Positions 1 to 9,588 of a stretch of DNA of 64,000 bases are shown here, in pieces. Numbering within the stretch: the stretch's first letter is position 1; each line of letters starts with the position of its first letter. A program made the position numbers and the translations under genes. The stretch comes from Rhizobium sp. Leaf262 (GTDB taxonomy: Bacteria; Pseudomonadota; Alphaproteobacteria; Rhizobiales; Rhizobiaceae): contig NZ_LMMM01000002.1 in assembly GCF_001422245.1 (NCBI RefSeq), positions 124,855-188,854 of the forward strand. The letters are read 5' to 3'. The notes under the pieces are model-generated. The model had not been told where the DNA came from. It saw only the letters and a program-made list of their open reading frames with translations, and ran no database searches.

Positions 1-2
1 TC

Positions 3-1160
3 ATCGATCACTTCCGCTATTTCGCAGGTTGCGTGCGTGCGCAGGAAGGCTCCATCGGCCAGATCGACAACGACACCGTCGCCTATCATTTCCATGAACC
101 GCTGGGCGTCGTCGGCCAGATCATTCCGTGGAACTTCCCCATCCTCATGGCCACATGGAAGCTGGCACCGGCGCTGGCCGCCGGTAACTGCGTGGTTCTC
201 AAGCCCGCCGAGCAGACGCCTGCCTCCATCCTGCTCGTCATGGAGCTAATCGAGGATTTGCTGCCACCGGGCGTCGTCAACATCGTCAATGGCCTCGGCA
301 CCGAAGCGGGCAAGCCGCTTGCGCAGAGCAACCGCATCGCCAAGATCGCCTTCACCGGCTCCACATCTGTCGGCAAGGAAATCATGCGCTATGCTGCCGA
401 TAACGTCACCAACATCACACTGGAACTGGGTGGCAAATCGCCCAACATCTTCTTTGCCGATGTGATGGACGAAGACGACGCCTTCCTCGATAAGGCGCTC
501 GAAGGCTTTGCGATGTTCGCGCTTAACCAGGGCGAAGTCTGCACATGCCCATCGCGCGCCCTCGTTCACGAGTCGATCTATGACCGCTTCATGGAAAAAG
601 CCATCAAACGCGTCGAGGCCATCAGCCAGGATGATCCGCTGAACTCTGCAACCATGATCGGCGCGCAGGCGTCGCAGGAACAGTTCGACAAAATCATGAG
701 CTATCTTGAAATCGGCAAAAAGGAAGGTGCGAAAGTGCTGACCGGCGGCGACAAGAAATCGCTCTCGGGCAACCTCAAGGACGGTTTCTACATTCAGCCG
801 ACGGTCTTTGAAGGCAACAACAAGATGCGGGTATTCCAGGAGGAAATCTTCGGTCCAGTTGTTTCCGTCACCACCTTCAAGACGCTGGAAGAGGCCATAG
901 AGATCGCAAACGACACAGTCTACGGTCTGGGTGCAGGCGTGTGGAGCCGTGACACCAACACGGCCTACAGGGCAGGGCGCGGCATCGAAGCCGGTCGTGT
1001 CTGGACCAATTGCTACCATGCCTATCCGGCAGGCGCTGCGTTTGGTGGATACAAGCAATCCGGCATCGGTCGCGAAACCCACAAGATGATGCTGGATCAT
1101 TATCAGCAGACCAAAAACCTGCTGGTGTCCTACAGCCCCAACAAGCTGGGCTTCTTCTGA
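3..1160 (+). CDS. NAD-dependent aldehyde dehydrogenase (5' part outside window)
   Basis: This is the C-terminal three quarters of an aldehyde dehydrogenase, which oxidises aldehydes to carboxylic acids with NAD(P)+ in the cytoplasm. The reading frame is open to the left edge, and the family block [15 protein letters not shown] precedes the first GTG, so the true start lies upstream. Visible landmarks are the cofactor-site IIPWNFP and [11 protein letters not shown] stretches, the catalytic Glu in LELGGKSPN, and the nucleophile Cys in [11 protein letters not shown]. The CTCPSR form resembles the acetaldehyde dehydrogenase II (AcoD/ExaC) branch, so a role in ethanol or acetaldehyde oxidation is plausible but inferred. 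It converges on prs, with a shared bidirectional terminator between them. Confidence 0.93.
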   Translation: MDHFRYFAGCVRAQEGSIGQIDNDTVAYHFHEPLGVVGQIIPWNFPILMATWKLAPALAAGNCVVLKPAEQTPASILLVMELIEDLLPPGVVNIVNGLGTEAGKPLAQSNRIAKIAFTGSTSVGKEIMRYAADNVTNITLELGGKSPNIFFADVMDEDDAFLDKALEGFAMFALNQGEVCTCPSRALVHESIYDRFMEKAIKRVEAISQDDPLNSATMIGAQASQEQFDKIMSYLEIGKKEGAKVLTGGDKKSLSGNLKDGFYIQPTVFEGNNKMRVFQEEIFGPVVSVTTFKTLEEAIEIANDTVYGLGAGVWSRDTNTAYRAGRGIEAGRVWTNCYHAYPAGAAFGGYKQSGIGRETHKMMLDHYQQTKNLLVSYSPNKLGFF

Positions 1161-1192
1161 GCCGACCATGCGTCTTTAGGACATGCACTGAA

Positions 1193-1225
1193 CAAAAAAG
1201 CCGGGGCAGATGCTCCGGCTTTTAT
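1193..1225. terminator. Bidirectional intrinsic terminator between ALDH and prs
   Basis: A 9-pair stem (AGCCGGGGC/GCTCCGGCT, one G-T pair) with loop AGAT at 1199-1220 is flanked by A5-6 on the left and T4 on the right. It can therefore serve the aldehyde dehydrogenase on the plus strand and prs on the minus strand. Confidence 0.8.
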
Positions 1226-1250
1226 TCTGTTTGCGTTCCGAAACGGAATT

Positions 1251-2183
1251 TCAGTCGAAAAGACCCGAGACGGACTGTTCCATCGACGTGCGATTGATCG
1301 CTTCGCCAAGAAGCGTGGCCGTGGTGATGACGCGGATGTTGTGGGCGGATTGGACCGCTGTCGTCGGCTGAATGCTGTCGGTAATGACAAGCTCGCGCAG
1401 CTTGGACGAGGCCACACGCGCAACGGCACCGCCGGAAAGCACGCCGTGGGTGATATAGGCCGTCACGCTGGTCGCGCCGTTCTTTAGAAGCGCTTCAGCC
1501 GCATTGCAGAGCGTGCCGCCGGAATCGACGATGTCGTCGATCAGCAGGCAGTCCTTGCCCGTCACGTCACCAATGACGTTCATGACTTCGGATTCACCGG
1601 GACGATCGCGGCGCTTGTCGACGATGGCCAGCAGACAGTCCAGACGCTTGGCCAACGAGCGGGCGCGCACCACGCCGCCGACGTCTGGTGAAACGACCAT
1701 GACGTTCTTGGTGTCGTAATGTTCCTTCACGTCGCGAGCGAGAATTGGTGCGGCGATCAGGTTGTCGGTCGGAATATCGAAGAAGCCCTGAATCTGTCCG
1801 GCGTGCAGATCGAGCGTCATGACGCGGTCGGCACCGGCTTCGGTAATCAGATTGGCGACGAGCTTGGCGGAAATCGGTGTGCGGGGACCGGCTTTACGGT
1901 CCTGACGGGCGTAGCCGAAATAGGGGAGAACCGCCGTGATGCGCTTTGCCGAGGAACGACGCATGGCGTCGATCATGATCAGCAGTTCCATCAGGTGGTC
2001 GTTGGCAGGGAAGGAGGTGGACTGAACGACGAAAACGTCCTCGCCACGTACGTTCTCACCGATTTCTACGAATATTTCCTGGTCCGCAAACCGCTTTACA
2101 GTGGCATTTCCCAAGGGAACATTAAGATACTTGCAGATCGCTTCGGCCAGATGCCGGTTCGAATTGCCTGCGAAAACCTTCAT
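1251..2183 (-). CDS. prs: Ribose-phosphate pyrophosphokinase
   Basis: PRPP synthetase transfers pyrophosphate from ATP to ribose 5-phosphate and supplies PRPP for nucleotide, histidine and tryptophan synthesis. The 310-residue length is normal for class I enzymes. The protein starts MKVFAGNS and shows [18 protein letters not shown], the ATP-site region [10 protein letters not shown], the flexible loop DKRRDRPG, and the ribose-5-phosphate/PRPP loop [13 protein letters not shown] chose the ATG at 2183 because the homologous start is MKVFAGNS. The in-frame extension upstream to 2339 has no family resemblance and looks like leader DNA. The gene stands alone, with a 242-base gap to the lipoprotein gene upstream. 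Confidence 0.97.
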   Translation of the reverse strand: MKVFAGNSNRHLAEAICKYLNVPLGNATVKRFADQEIFVEIGENVRGEDVFVVQSTSFPANDHLMELLIMIDAMRRSSAKRITAVLPYFGYARQDRKAGPRTPISAKLVANLITEAGADRVMTLDLHAGQIQGFFDIPTDNLIAAPILARDVKEHYDTKNVMVVSPDVGGVVRARSLAKRLDCLLAIVDKRRDRPGESEVMNVIGDVTGKDCLLIDDIVDSGGTLCNAAEALLKNGATSVTAYITHGVLSGGAVARVASSKLRELVITDSIQPTTAVQSAHNIRVITTATLLGEAINRTSMEQSVSGLFD

Positions 2184-2425
2184 TGTTGCCGCCTGTTTCC
2201 ATGCCATCGCCCGAGATCCGACAGAGATGATCTCTGTGGTCCCTGCGTCGTTCAACGGGGAGGAATACCCGACCCGAAGGGTGCCGGACACGCCGTTTTG
2301 CCATGGGCGCCTTAATAGCGGGGTTGCCCGTGAATGCAAGAGGTCAGAAGGTGTTACCCTTAATTTTCATGAAAACTTTGTGACTTCGCGCAAAGCGACA
2401 GGTTTTCCCACAGGTTTCGTCGGGC

Positions 2426-3130
2426 CTATCCCCGTTGCGCCTGTTTCCACGACTGGTACTCATTGAGTGTTTTGGCTGCGATCTTCTGCATGGTGCCGTC
2501 AGACGCCGCTGCCCATGGGTCGCTGCCTCGGGCCGGCACCGTTTCCTGCCCTTGCAGGCGGTGGAGGCGGGCGCCATTGGCATCCAGCACATCCCAGACG
2601 TAGACGATGGTCACGTTGGGGCCATCGGCAAAGGCGGAAAGATATCCTTTCAGGATATGTTCGGCGGTCGCGTCGCTCGATGGACGAATGGTCAGACCTT
2701 TGGCCCTGGCTTCTGCACCCAGTTGGCGCGAAAGTGGAGTGACCGCCTGAACCGGTGCGCCGATGATGGGGAGAAAGCGGATCGTGCTCGCGGCGGAGCC
2801 TGGGGGCAGGGAGGCCGTCTGGGTCTGCGGCTGTACGGGCGCGGTTTGCTGCGGGGCGACCGGCTGGCCGTACTGTGCGCCGCTGGTGATCGCCTGCGCT
2901 TGAGCTTGCCGGGTGTTTTGCGGCGCATAGGCTGGAACCTGCGAGGAAACGCCCGTCGGAGACCTGTCCGCAGCCGCTGCCATCTGGTCGAGATCGCCTT
3001 GCGTTACGGGCGTCGACTGCGTGTTGCCATGTCCGACATCCACCAGCGGCGTCAGAGTATCCGTCGTGTTGCAGGCCGATAGGGTGAGCGCAAGGCTTGG
3101 GATTGCAATAACCCGCCCTAGCCGCCGCAT
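2426..3130 (-). CDS. Putative outer-membrane lipoprotein
   Basis: The product of 234 residues begins with a short basic segment and a hydrophobic stretch ending in the lipobox LSAC (Cys20), so it is expected to be lipidated by Lgt, whose gene lies about 3.3 kb upstream on the same strand. Residues about 35-120 are rich in Gln, Pro, Ala and Thr and probably disordered. The C-terminal half (about 120-230) looks globular, with LSAFADGPNVTIVYVWDVLDANG, and ends in a helix with several Gln and Lys. I do not recognise a named domain. Similar proline/glutamine-rich lipoproteins occur in rhizobia, but their role is unknown to me. Confidence 0.8.
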   Translation of the reverse strand: MRRLGRVIAIPSLALTLSACNTTDTLTPLVDVGHGNTQSTPVTQGDLDQMAAAADRSPTGVSSQVPAYAPQNTRQAQAQAITSGAQYGQPVAPQQTAPVQPQTQTASLPPGSAASTIRFLPIIGAPVQAVTPLSRQLGAEARAKGLTIRPSSDATAEHILKGYLSAFADGPNVTIVYVWDVLDANGARLHRLQGQETVPARGSDPWAAASDGTMQKIAAKTLNEYQSWKQAQRG

Positions 3131-3214
3131 ACCAGATGTCCCTTCATGATGTCTCCCGCCGAACCGTCATTTCCGGCAATGTACGGTTCGACTTCGATGG
3201 GAGTCAAATCCAGA

Positions 3215-4366
3215 TTAAACCGTCAGCAAATCCAGACCGTGGCGCGAGAGCGATTCCGGGGCACCCTCCGTCGTGAGATAAGTCTGGCCCAGCGTCATCG
3301 CGACCCCTGAGTCGCTGTCCATGATGATCATGTGGACGAACAGCGTCATGTTGGGCAGGATTTCCTGCGTATTGCCTGCATAGAACATCTGCTGCTCCAT
3401 CCATGAAGGCGAGAAGCGCGCGCCGAGCGAATAGCCGCAGGCATTGAGGCGGTGGCGGGTCAGTCCGCGCTCGTCCATGATGCGGGCGTGAACGTCGAAC
3501 ACGTCTCCGAATGTGTTGCCGGGGCGCAGAACCTCTTCGATGGCGCGGATGTTTTCAGCGCAGGCATTGTAGAGCTCCTTGTGACGGAACTCCGGTTCGC
3601 CGATAACGATGGTCCGCATCATGGCAGCATGATAATGGGCGCTGACACCAGCCCATTCCAGCGTCAACTGATCCTTCTCGTCCAGTTTGCGGCGACCGGC
3701 CTTATAGCGGCAGAGCAGCGCATCCGGTCCTGACCCGATGATGAATTCATTTGCGGGATAGTCACCGCCACCTGCAAAGATGGCACCCTGCATGGCGGCA
3801 AGAATATCGGCCTCATCAGCGCCTGGCCCTACGATTTTCAGCGCCGCATCCAGTGCATCATCCGCCAACTCGCCTGCGCGCTTGGCGTAGGCGATTTCGG
3901 CCGGGCTCTTGATCAGCCGCAACTCGCCTACGAGGCCGGATGCATCGATAATCTGACCGAAACTGGCCAGCTGGTGGTCGAGAAGGCGGGCGACGCGACC
4001 GGTCATGCCGTGCGTATCGAACTCCACGCCGATTCGGCAGCCGAGCAAATCCATCTCGCTCAGGAGGTTTTTAAGGTCGAGCGTCGGGTCGGCATTGAGG
4101 CGGTCTACCCAGATGACGATGTCTTCGATGATGGAAGTCTGTCGGGCTTGACGCAGATCCGCAGATCGGGTCAGAAGCGTCATGGTGCCATCGGCTTTGA
4201 CGATCAGCGTCTGGAAAAAGCAGTAACCGAACGTGTCGTAGCCGGTCAGCCAATACATGCTTTCCTGCGCAAACAGCAAAATGGCATCCAGCTTTTCCTC
4301 TGCCATTTTTTCGGTGAGGCGGGTGCGGCGTGCCTCGAATTCGGCGGCGTCGAAGTGCAAGGCCAT
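3215..4366 (-). CDS. M24 (pita-bread fold) hydrolase, EutD/DoeA-like, lacking the canonical metal ligands
   Basis: The 383 residues follow the two-domain plan of the Xaa-Pro aminopeptidase/creatinase superfamily: an N-terminal creatinase-like domain (about 10-140) and a C-terminal pita-bread domain (about 155-375). The five metal ligands of true M24 peptidases are missing. Where peptidases have Asp and Asp in a GY..D.TRT block, this protein has LEWAG (Glu237) and HYHAAMMRT. The GHGIG-type histidine site reads CGYSLG, and the two C-terminal Glu positions are not acidic. Such metal-free members include creatinase and the ectoine hydrolases EutD/DoeA, so an amide or amidine hydrolase is more likely than a peptidase. 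No other ectoine genes are near. Its start lies 2 bases from the pgeF stop, which indicates co-transcription. Confidence 0.82.
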   Translation of the reverse strand: MALHFDAAEFEARRTRLTEKMAEEKLDAILLFAQESMYWLTGYDTFGYCFFQTLIVKADGTMTLLTRSADLRQARQTSIIEDIVIWVDRLNADPTLDLKNLLSEMDLLGCRIGVEFDTHGMTGRVARLLDHQLASFGQIIDASGLVGELRLIKSPAEIAYAKRAGELADDALDAALKIVGPGADEADILAAMQGAIFAGGGDYPANEFIIGSGPDALLCRYKAGRRKLDEKDQLTLEWAGVSAHYHAAMMRTIVIGEPEFRHKELYNACAENIRAIEEVLRPGNTFGDVFDVHARIMDERGLTRHRLNACGYSLGARFSPSWMEQQMFYAGNTQEILPNMTLFVHMIIMDSDSGVAMTLGQTYLTTEGAPESLSRHGLDLLTV

Positions 4367-4367
4367 G

Positions 4368-5162
4368 TCAGGTCTCCAGAATTGCTATTGCTGAAATCTG
4401 CCGCCCGTAATCCGGTTCCTGAAGATGGGTCGTGCGGCGGAAAGAAAAGAAACGGTCGTCGTCGGGATAGGTGCAAAGTCCGAGATTTTCGGCCTGCACG
4501 CCAGCGGCGACCAAGCGGTCTACGGTCAGTTGCTTGAGATCGAAAAAGGCATGGCCCGCATTCGGTGATGGTGAGAAATAGGCCGCATGGGCAGGGTTCA
4601 TTTCCTTCAGGCTTTCCACCCGCTCCGGCCCAACCTCATAATTTTCCTGGCAGATGGAAGGGCCGAGAGCCGCCACGATCCGCTCACGCTTTGCGCCGAG
4701 TGCAATCATAGCTTCGATGGTGTTTTCCAGCACGCCTGATACTGCACCCTTCCAGCCTGCGTGGGCTGCACCCACCACACCCGCCTGCGCATCTGCAAAC
4801 AGGATAGGGCCGCAATCTGCGCTCAGTACGCCGATGACGACGCCGGGTGTTGCCGTGACCATGGCGTCGGCCTGCGGGCGATCACCATCATAGGTGCCAT
4901 CCACAACCACGACATCGGGCGAGTGGATTTGATGCACGGTTGCGAGTTTTTCCAACGGCAGGTCAAACCATTGCGCCACGCGCGTTCTGTTTTCCAGAAC
5001 CGCATCACGATCGTCGTTGGAACCTATGCCGACATTGAGCCCACGATAGATGCCCCCTGAGACACCTCCATGACGGGTGAAGAAGCCGTGGCGGATATGC
5101 CTTCCAGTCGCGGAGGCAAGCAAGGTGCTTTGAAGGGGAAGCGGCAGAGTTTCGTCCTGCAT
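4368..5162 (-). CDS. pgeF: YfiH/PgeF multicopper-like purine nucleoside phosphorylase
   Basis: The protein (264 residues) belongs to the DUF152 (laccase-domain) family. Bacterial members are reported to act on purine nucleosides (adenosine deamination and phosphorolysis) and to support peptidoglycan editing. The zinc-site signature is present: His in VHQIHS, Cys in SADCGPILF and His in AAHAGWKG. The FFTRHGGVS and GLNVG blocks near the N terminus and the C-terminal DDDRFFSFRR are also typical. The gene follows midA after 146 bases and abuts the M24 gene, so lgt, midA, pgeF and the M24 gene probably form one transcription unit. Confidence 0.93.
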   Translation of the reverse strand: MQDETLPLPLQSTLLASATGRHIRHGFFTRHGGVSGGIYRGLNVGIGSNDDRDAVLENRTRVAQWFDLPLEKLATVHQIHSPDVVVVDGTYDGDRPQADAMVTATPGVVIGVLSADCGPILFADAQAGVVGAAHAGWKGAVSGVLENTIEAMIALGAKRERIVAALGPSICQENYEVGPERVESLKEMNPAHAAYFSPSPNAGHAFFDLKQLTVDRLVAAGVQAENLGLCTYPDDDRFFSFRRTTHLQEPDYGRQISAIAILET

Positions 5163-5308
5163 TACGGTGTCAATCCTTGGCGATGTCGCTGATTTGAAAC
5201 GAATATTCGCGAGCGAGTGTTTCCGGTGAAGCGCATCACTTGGGATGCAGTCGGCAGTTTGTCACTGCTTCGAATTGGCGCGATGTTGGCCCAAGGCTGG
5301 TGCCGCTG

Positions 5309-6415
5309 TCAATCCAGCGGACGGAACGGCAGCAGATGGACGGACGCGCCGGATACGGCGAGCACCTTGAACAGGGCACCCATTTTGCCCACGCCTTCGC
5401 CTGCCAGCCGGTTGACGGCCTCGGCGATTTGCAGCGTCTGTTCCGGCGTTGCTTTTGCCGCCAGCGTGTCGGCGCGCTCCTTCAGGCCCAGCCCGTAGAG
5501 AAAGTCACCTTGCGGCAGGCATCCATTGATATGGATTCCGTTTGCTTCAGCCATTCTCGAAAGATTTTCGAAGTCCACGTGGCTGGTCAGATCAGCCTCG
5601 CCGGGGTGAGCGAGAACGGGGTCGAATTCATGCATCCGCAATGCCTGCAACGTATCGCCATAACCCGAAACAGTGTGGCCATAATCGATGATGAGAGCTG
5701 TGCCGCCATTGCTTTTCAGACGTCGTGACAACGCCGCCATCACAGCCTCGCGGGCTGGAGAATATTCAAAGATCGTGCCGATGGGCTGCCGTTCGGGGAA
5801 GGGCGGCAGCAGGTCGGGATCGATGCTGGCGAGGCCGGCGGTGAAAATGAGCTCGTCTGCCGTATCCAGCGCCACAACCCTTTCACGGAAGCCGTGAGGC
5901 GTCTTGACGAACTGGCGGATGGGAATGGCATCGAAGAGTTCGTTGGCGGCAATCAGCAGAAGGCCCGGCGGCACGTCCTCGAAGCTTTCATGCCAGGAAA
6001 TCTTGTCGCCGTGGCTGGCCAGCGTCTGCTTCTGGGTTTCGGTCAGTCTTGGGCTGGTTTCCACAAGGTGAACGCTCATGCTCTCGTAAAGCGGGGGGGC
6101 GATGCGCTGGATGACGCGCAGCATATCAGCCATCATCGTACCCCGTCCCGGACCGATTTCCACGAGGCGCGCATTGGCAAGTGTGCCCAGGCGCTGCCAT
6201 GCATGAACCATGAAGACGCCGAGCATTTCGCCGAAAAGTTGGCTGACTTCAGGTGCGGTAACGAAATCACCCGTGCGACCGAAGGGCTGGCGGGTCTTGT
6301 AATACCCGTGTTCGGGATCTGCCAGACACAGCGAGAAAAAGTCGGTCACGCTCATCGGGCCGTTGAGACGTATGATGGACTTGATGCGGCGAGCAAGCGG
6401 TGTCGGCATGATCAA
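5309..6415 (-). CDS. SAM-dependent methyltransferase, MidA/NDUFAF7 family
   Basis: The 368-residue protein matches the COG1565 family. The mitochondrial member, NDUFAF7/MidA, dimethylates an arginine of a complex I subunit during assembly; whether bacterial members do the same is not settled. Visible motifs are the family N terminus (MSVTDFFSLCLADPEHGYY), the SAM-binding glycine loop LVEIGPGRGTMMADML at about residues 86-101, a substrate-side segment ANELFDAIPIRQF, and IIDYGHT. The start is 10 bases from the lgt stop on the same strand, so the two are likely co-transcribed. The lgt-midA-pgeF order is common in alphaproteobacteria. Confidence 0.92.
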   Translation of the reverse strand: MIMPTPLARRIKSIIRLNGPMSVTDFFSLCLADPEHGYYKTRQPFGRTGDFVTAPEVSQLFGEMLGVFMVHAWQRLGTLANARLVEIGPGRGTMMADMLRVIQRIAPPLYESMSVHLVETSPRLTETQKQTLASHGDKISWHESFEDVPPGLLLIAANELFDAIPIRQFVKTPHGFRERVVALDTADELIFTAGLASIDPDLLPPFPERQPIGTIFEYSPAREAVMAALSRRLKSNGGTALIIDYGHTVSGYGDTLQALRMHEFDPVLAHPGEADLTSHVDFENLSRMAEANGIHINGCLPQGDFLYGLGLKERADTLAAKATPEQTLQIAEAVNRLAGEGVGKMGALFKVLAVSGASVHLLPFRPLD

Positions 6416-6424
6416 TCCGGTTCC

Positions 6425-7264
6425 TTATGAAGACGCAGCGCGGCGTGCGCGGACGACAGCCCATAGGCCAAGAAGGAACATGGGTGTCGATAGAACCATG
6501 CCCATGGTCAGCCAGTTCCCGACCAGATAACCGATCTGTGCATCCGGCTCGCGGAAAAACTCGACGAAGATACGTGACAGCGCATAACCGCAGACGAAAA
6601 CGCCCGTCACGACACCGGGGCTTTTCAGTGCCTTGAAGCTGTAGATAAGAACGGCGAGAACGATGACAAGGACGATCCCTTCAAGTCCGGCTTCGTAAAG
6701 CTGGCTCGGGTGACGCGGAAACGGACCGCCGGTGGGGAAAACCACGGCCCAGGGAACATCCGTCAATCGGCCCCACAATTCGCCATTGATGAAATTGGCG
6801 ATGCGTCCGAAAAACAGGCCGAGAGGCGCGACGGCTGCAATGATGTCGAACATGCTCCAGACTGGAATGCCGTTGCGGCGCGCAAACAGCAACATGGCAA
6901 CGGTGGTGCCGATCAGTCCGCCGTGGAACGACATGCCGCCATTCCATATTTGAAGGGCTCTCACCGGGTTGTCGATCACGGCACCCAGATCATAAAAAAG
7001 GATGTAGCCGATGCGCCCGCCCAGAATGATACCCACGGCTGCCCAGACAATAAAGTCATCGAGATGGACGGGCGTGACAGGCGATTTGTCGCCGGGCCAC
7101 AGGCGGTCCGTCAGGCTCAGCTTGCGGGCGTAATACCAGCCCAGCATGATGCCGATGACATAGGCTATGCCATACCAGTGTATCGGCAATGGCCCGAGGT
7201 TGAACGCCACCGGGTCGATGTTGGGGAAGGGCATGATCGAAAACTGGGCGAGGGGTCCAAACAA
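6425..7264 (-). CDS. lgt: Prolipoprotein diacylglyceryl transferase
   Basis: Lgt is the inner-membrane enzyme that transfers diacylglycerol from phosphatidylglycerol to the lipobox cysteine of prolipoproteins. The product has about seven hydrophobic segments, the family signature [13 protein letters not shown], the HGGLIG loop and a C-terminal EFFREPD motif. The start is uncertain. The longest frame begins with TTG at 7264 (279 residues), but an ATG at 7234 ([11 protein letters not shown]) gives 269 residues and is closer to the conserved part. Neither has a strong ribosome-binding site. It is the first gene of the lgt-midA-pgeF-M24 group. Confidence 0.95.
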   Translation of the reverse strand: MFGPLAQFSIMPFPNIDPVAFNLGPLPIHWYGIAYVIGIMLGWYYARKLSLTDRLWPGDKSPVTPVHLDDFIVWAAVGIILGGRIGYILFYDLGAVIDNPVRALQIWNGGMSFHGGLIGTTVAMLLFARRNGIPVWSMFDIIAAVAPLGLFFGRIANFINGELWGRLTDVPWAVVFPTGGPFPRHPSQLYEAGLEGIVLVIVLAVLIYSFKALKSPGVVTGVFVCGYALSRIFVEFFREPDAQIGYLVGNWLTMGMVLSTPMFLLGLWAVVRARRAASS

Positions 7265-7541
7265 ATCGGGTCATCCATTGTCATTGCGTTGAGGGCAAGG
7301 AACTTAAGAGTGCTCACTTAAGAATTGGATATCTCAATCATTCTTTTCCCGGAGCGGGAAAATGGCGACTGAAAAGGGTGCGGTCAAGGCGATTCTTCGG
7401 CGTCATCATGGCGCGGCGAGACAGAATGTCGAATGCAACGATTCCTGATTTTGCTTGCAACGCGGCGGGGGAGTGCCTACCTGAAAGTCATGGACCGGAA
7501 AGGCGGTTGACCTTTCCAGATACTGACGAGGACATCGCCCC

Positions 7542-7805
7542 ATGACTACGACAGGAACCAACCGTATTTTCGATGAATTCGCAAAGCTGATGACGGATGC
7601 AGCGGGCGCGGCCCAAGGCATGCGCAAGGAAGTTGAGCAGGCGTTTCATGCGCAGGCGGAACGGTGGCTGAATAGCCTCGATCTGGTCAAGCGAGAAGAA
7701 TTCGAAGTCGTGCGTGAAATGGCCATTCAGGCACGCGACGAGAATGATGCGCTGCGCGCTCGTCTCGATGCGCTGGAAGCCAAGCTTTCTACGACCGCTT
7801 CGTAA
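7542..7805 (+). CDS. BMFP-domain protein, UbiK-like accessory factor
   Basis: This small protein of 87 residues matches the BMFP (YqiC/UbiK) family: an amphipathic N-terminal helix (about 5-35) and a C-terminal coiled coil (about 52-82) carrying the conserved LVKREEFEVVREMA segment, which is predicted to trimerise. In gamma-proteobacteria UbiK supports aerobic ubiquinone synthesis and associates with membranes. The ATG follows a GAGGA sequence at a workable distance. The gene is divergent from lgt and followed by its own terminator, so it appears monocistronic. Confidence 0.88.
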   Translation: MTTTGTNRIFDEFAKLMTDAAGAAQGMRKEVEQAFHAQAERWLNSLDLVKREEFEVVREMAIQARDENDALRARLDALEAKLSTTAS

Positions 7806-7829
7806 GAAGCCGACAACCTTTTGATTCTG

Positions 7830-7866
7830 ATGCCGGGCCTTCCCCAAGGTCCGGCATTTTTCGTTT
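7830..7866 (+). terminator. Intrinsic terminator after the UbiK-like gene
   Basis: A 10-pair stem (ATGCCGGGCC with GGTCCGGCAT, one G-T pair) with an 8-base loop at 7830-7857 is followed directly by a T-rich run. Confidence 0.85.
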
Positions 7867-8255
7867 TTGTGTCATTTCGAAGCAGTTTGCGCCGCAGTGG
7901 GGATTCGCTCCGGCCAAGCAAGCGATTTCATTCAGTTTTTTTTAACGTCTGTGGAAACACCCGAAAAACACAATTGGCAGAGTCAGTTATGACTCACAAC
8001 TGAGGTGTCGTACGAGGAGATATACACAGTTCTCGTTGCAAAAACAGAGACCTGGGGGTGGCGCGGGGACTCGCTCGTTATACACTGATTTTACATGATG
8101 ATTCGAAACGAACTCGGTAAGCTCCAGACAGGTTAACTGCGTTATTCTGGCGGGGTCGGGCATCATCCCAACTGTTGTAACCCGGCATTTGCGTGTGCGT
8201 TTTTGTGCCTTTGCGTGCGAGACAAAACATTCATTTCCGGCTGAGAAGGTGCCGT
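7867..8255. other. Intergenic region upstream of the YbjN gene
   Basis: About 390 bases contain no frame with codon character like its neighbours. The first half is comparatively AT-rich. The stretch from about 8000 should hold the promoter and leader of the YbjN-family gene, but I cannot assign -35/-10 elements with confidence. Confidence 0.5.
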
Positions 8256-8756
8256 ATGAGCCTAATGGAATTTGAAGTCGAACGTCACTCCAACCCGGTC
8301 GATATGATCGAGTTCGTTGCTGCGTCCAACGACTGGTCGTTCGAACGCTCCGGCGAAGATGAGATTGCCATGACGGTCGAAGGCCGTTGGGCGGATTATC
8401 ATGTTTCGTTTTCATGGATGGAACAGTTCGAAGCGCTGCATCTTGCCTGCGCTTTCGATATCAAGATTGCCGATCACAGGGTCAACGAAGTCATCCGTCT
8501 TCTGGCGCAGGTCAATGGCCAGACGCTGATGGGTCACTTCGATCTGTGGCGTCAGGAAGACGTCATCATCTTCCGCCAGTCCTTGTTGCTGGCGGGCGGT
8601 GCAGAACCAACCAACCAGCAGGTCGAGGTTCTCCTGTCGAGTGCACTCGAAGCTTGCGAGCAGTATTTCCAGGCTTTCCAGTTCGTCGTCTGGTCGGGAA
8701 TGGATGCCAAGTCCGCAATGGACGCGGCTCTGTTCGAAACAGTGGGAGAAGCCTGA
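8256..8756 (+). CDS. YbjN domain-containing protein
   Basis: The product of 166 residues is a soluble alpha/beta protein of the YbjN family (type III secretion chaperone-like fold), widespread in rhizobia just upstream of proC. The function is not established; related proteins are described as stress- or motility-linked regulators in enterobacteria. I placed the start at the ATG at 8256 (MSLMEFEVERHSNPVDMIEF) because GAGAAGG lies 6 bases upstream. An in-frame start at 8193 adds residues without family resemblance. The C-terminal half contains a helix with FQFVVWSGMDAKSAMDAALFETVGEA. It is 4 bases from proC and very likely co-transcribed with it. Confidence 0.88.
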   Translation: MSLMEFEVERHSNPVDMIEFVAASNDWSFERSGEDEIAMTVEGRWADYHVSFSWMEQFEALHLACAFDIKIADHRVNEVIRLLAQVNGQTLMGHFDLWRQEDVIIFRQSLLLAGGAEPTNQQVEVLLSSALEACEQYFQAFQFVVWSGMDAKSAMDAALFETVGEA

Positions 8757-8760
8757 AGCC

Positions 8761-9579
8761 ATGGTATCGCTTGCATCGGGTCCAGTCGTTCTCATCGGCG
8801 CCGGCAATATGGGTGGCGCTCTGCTTTCGGGCTGGTTGAAGAAGGGTGTTGCGGGGTCTTCGATTATCGTTGTCGATCCCGGCCCCTCCGATGCGATGAT
8901 GAGCCTGATCTGCGAGTCCGGCGCGACGCATCTGACGCAAGCGCCGACGGATAAGACAGCCGGCATCCTGTTTCTGGCCATCAAGCCACAATTGATGGAT
9001 GCCGTGCTGCCGCCATTAAAGCCCATCGTTGGGCCTCAGACCGTGGTCGTCTCGATTGCGGCGGGCAAAACGCTCTCCGGCATCGAGGCACTTCTCGGAA
9101 AATCAGCCGCCATTCGTGCCATGCCGAATACGCCTGCCATGGTGGGGCGCGGTGTCACAGGGGCCTATGCGAACGAAGTCGTCACCGAGCAGCAGCGCTC
9201 GCTGGTGGAAACCCTTTTGAAAGTCAGCGGCCCGGTTGAATGGGTTGCCACAGAAGCGGATATCGATGCGGTGACCGCCGTTTCCGGCAGCGGCCCGGCT
9301 TACGTCTTTTATCTCGTGGAGTGCATGGCGGAGGCAGGCCGTAAAGCCGGTCTGCCGGCGGACCTCGCCATGCGTCTTGCTCGGGAAACCGTCGCGGGGG
9401 CTGGTGAATTGCTTCACCAGTCCCCCGAAGAGGCCTCGCGCCTGCGCAAGAATGTGACCTCGCCCGGCGGCACCACCGCAGCGGCGCTGTCCGTTCTGAT
9501 GGCAGACGAAGGCATGCAGCCGCTGTTCGACAAGGCTATTGCTGCCGCGAAAAAGCGTGCGGAAGAACTGGCAGTCTAA
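8761..9579 (+). CDS. proC: Pyrroline-5-carboxylate reductase
   Basis: ProC performs the last step of proline synthesis, the NAD(P)H-dependent reduction of 1-pyrroline-5-carboxylate. The protein (272 residues) has the dinucleotide fold VVLIGAGNMGGALLSGW at residues about 8-24, the AIKPQ motif, RAMPNTPAMVGRG, and the C-terminal signature with GSGPAYVF and LRKNVTSPGGTTAAAL. The ATG at 8761 begins four bases after the YbjN stop. The longer in-frame extension to 8599 overlaps the YbjN gene and is rejected. Confidence 0.97.
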   Translation: MVSLASGPVVLIGAGNMGGALLSGWLKKGVAGSSIIVVDPGPSDAMMSLICESGATHLTQAPTDKTAGILFLAIKPQLMDAVLPPLKPIVGPQTVVVSIAAGKTLSGIEALLGKSAAIRAMPNTPAMVGRGVTGAYANEVVTEQQRSLVETLLKVSGPVEWVATEADIDAVTAVSGSGPAYVFYLVECMAEAGRKAGLPADLAMRLARETVAGAGELLHQSPEEASRLRKNVTSPGGTTAAALSVLMADEGMQPLFDKAIAAAKKRAEELAV

Positions 9580-9588
9580 GGAGGCTGG

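Noticed and set aside
3215-4366. Xaa-Pro aminopeptidase
   Set aside because: The fold is right but all metal-ligand positions differ, so peptidase activity is unlikely.
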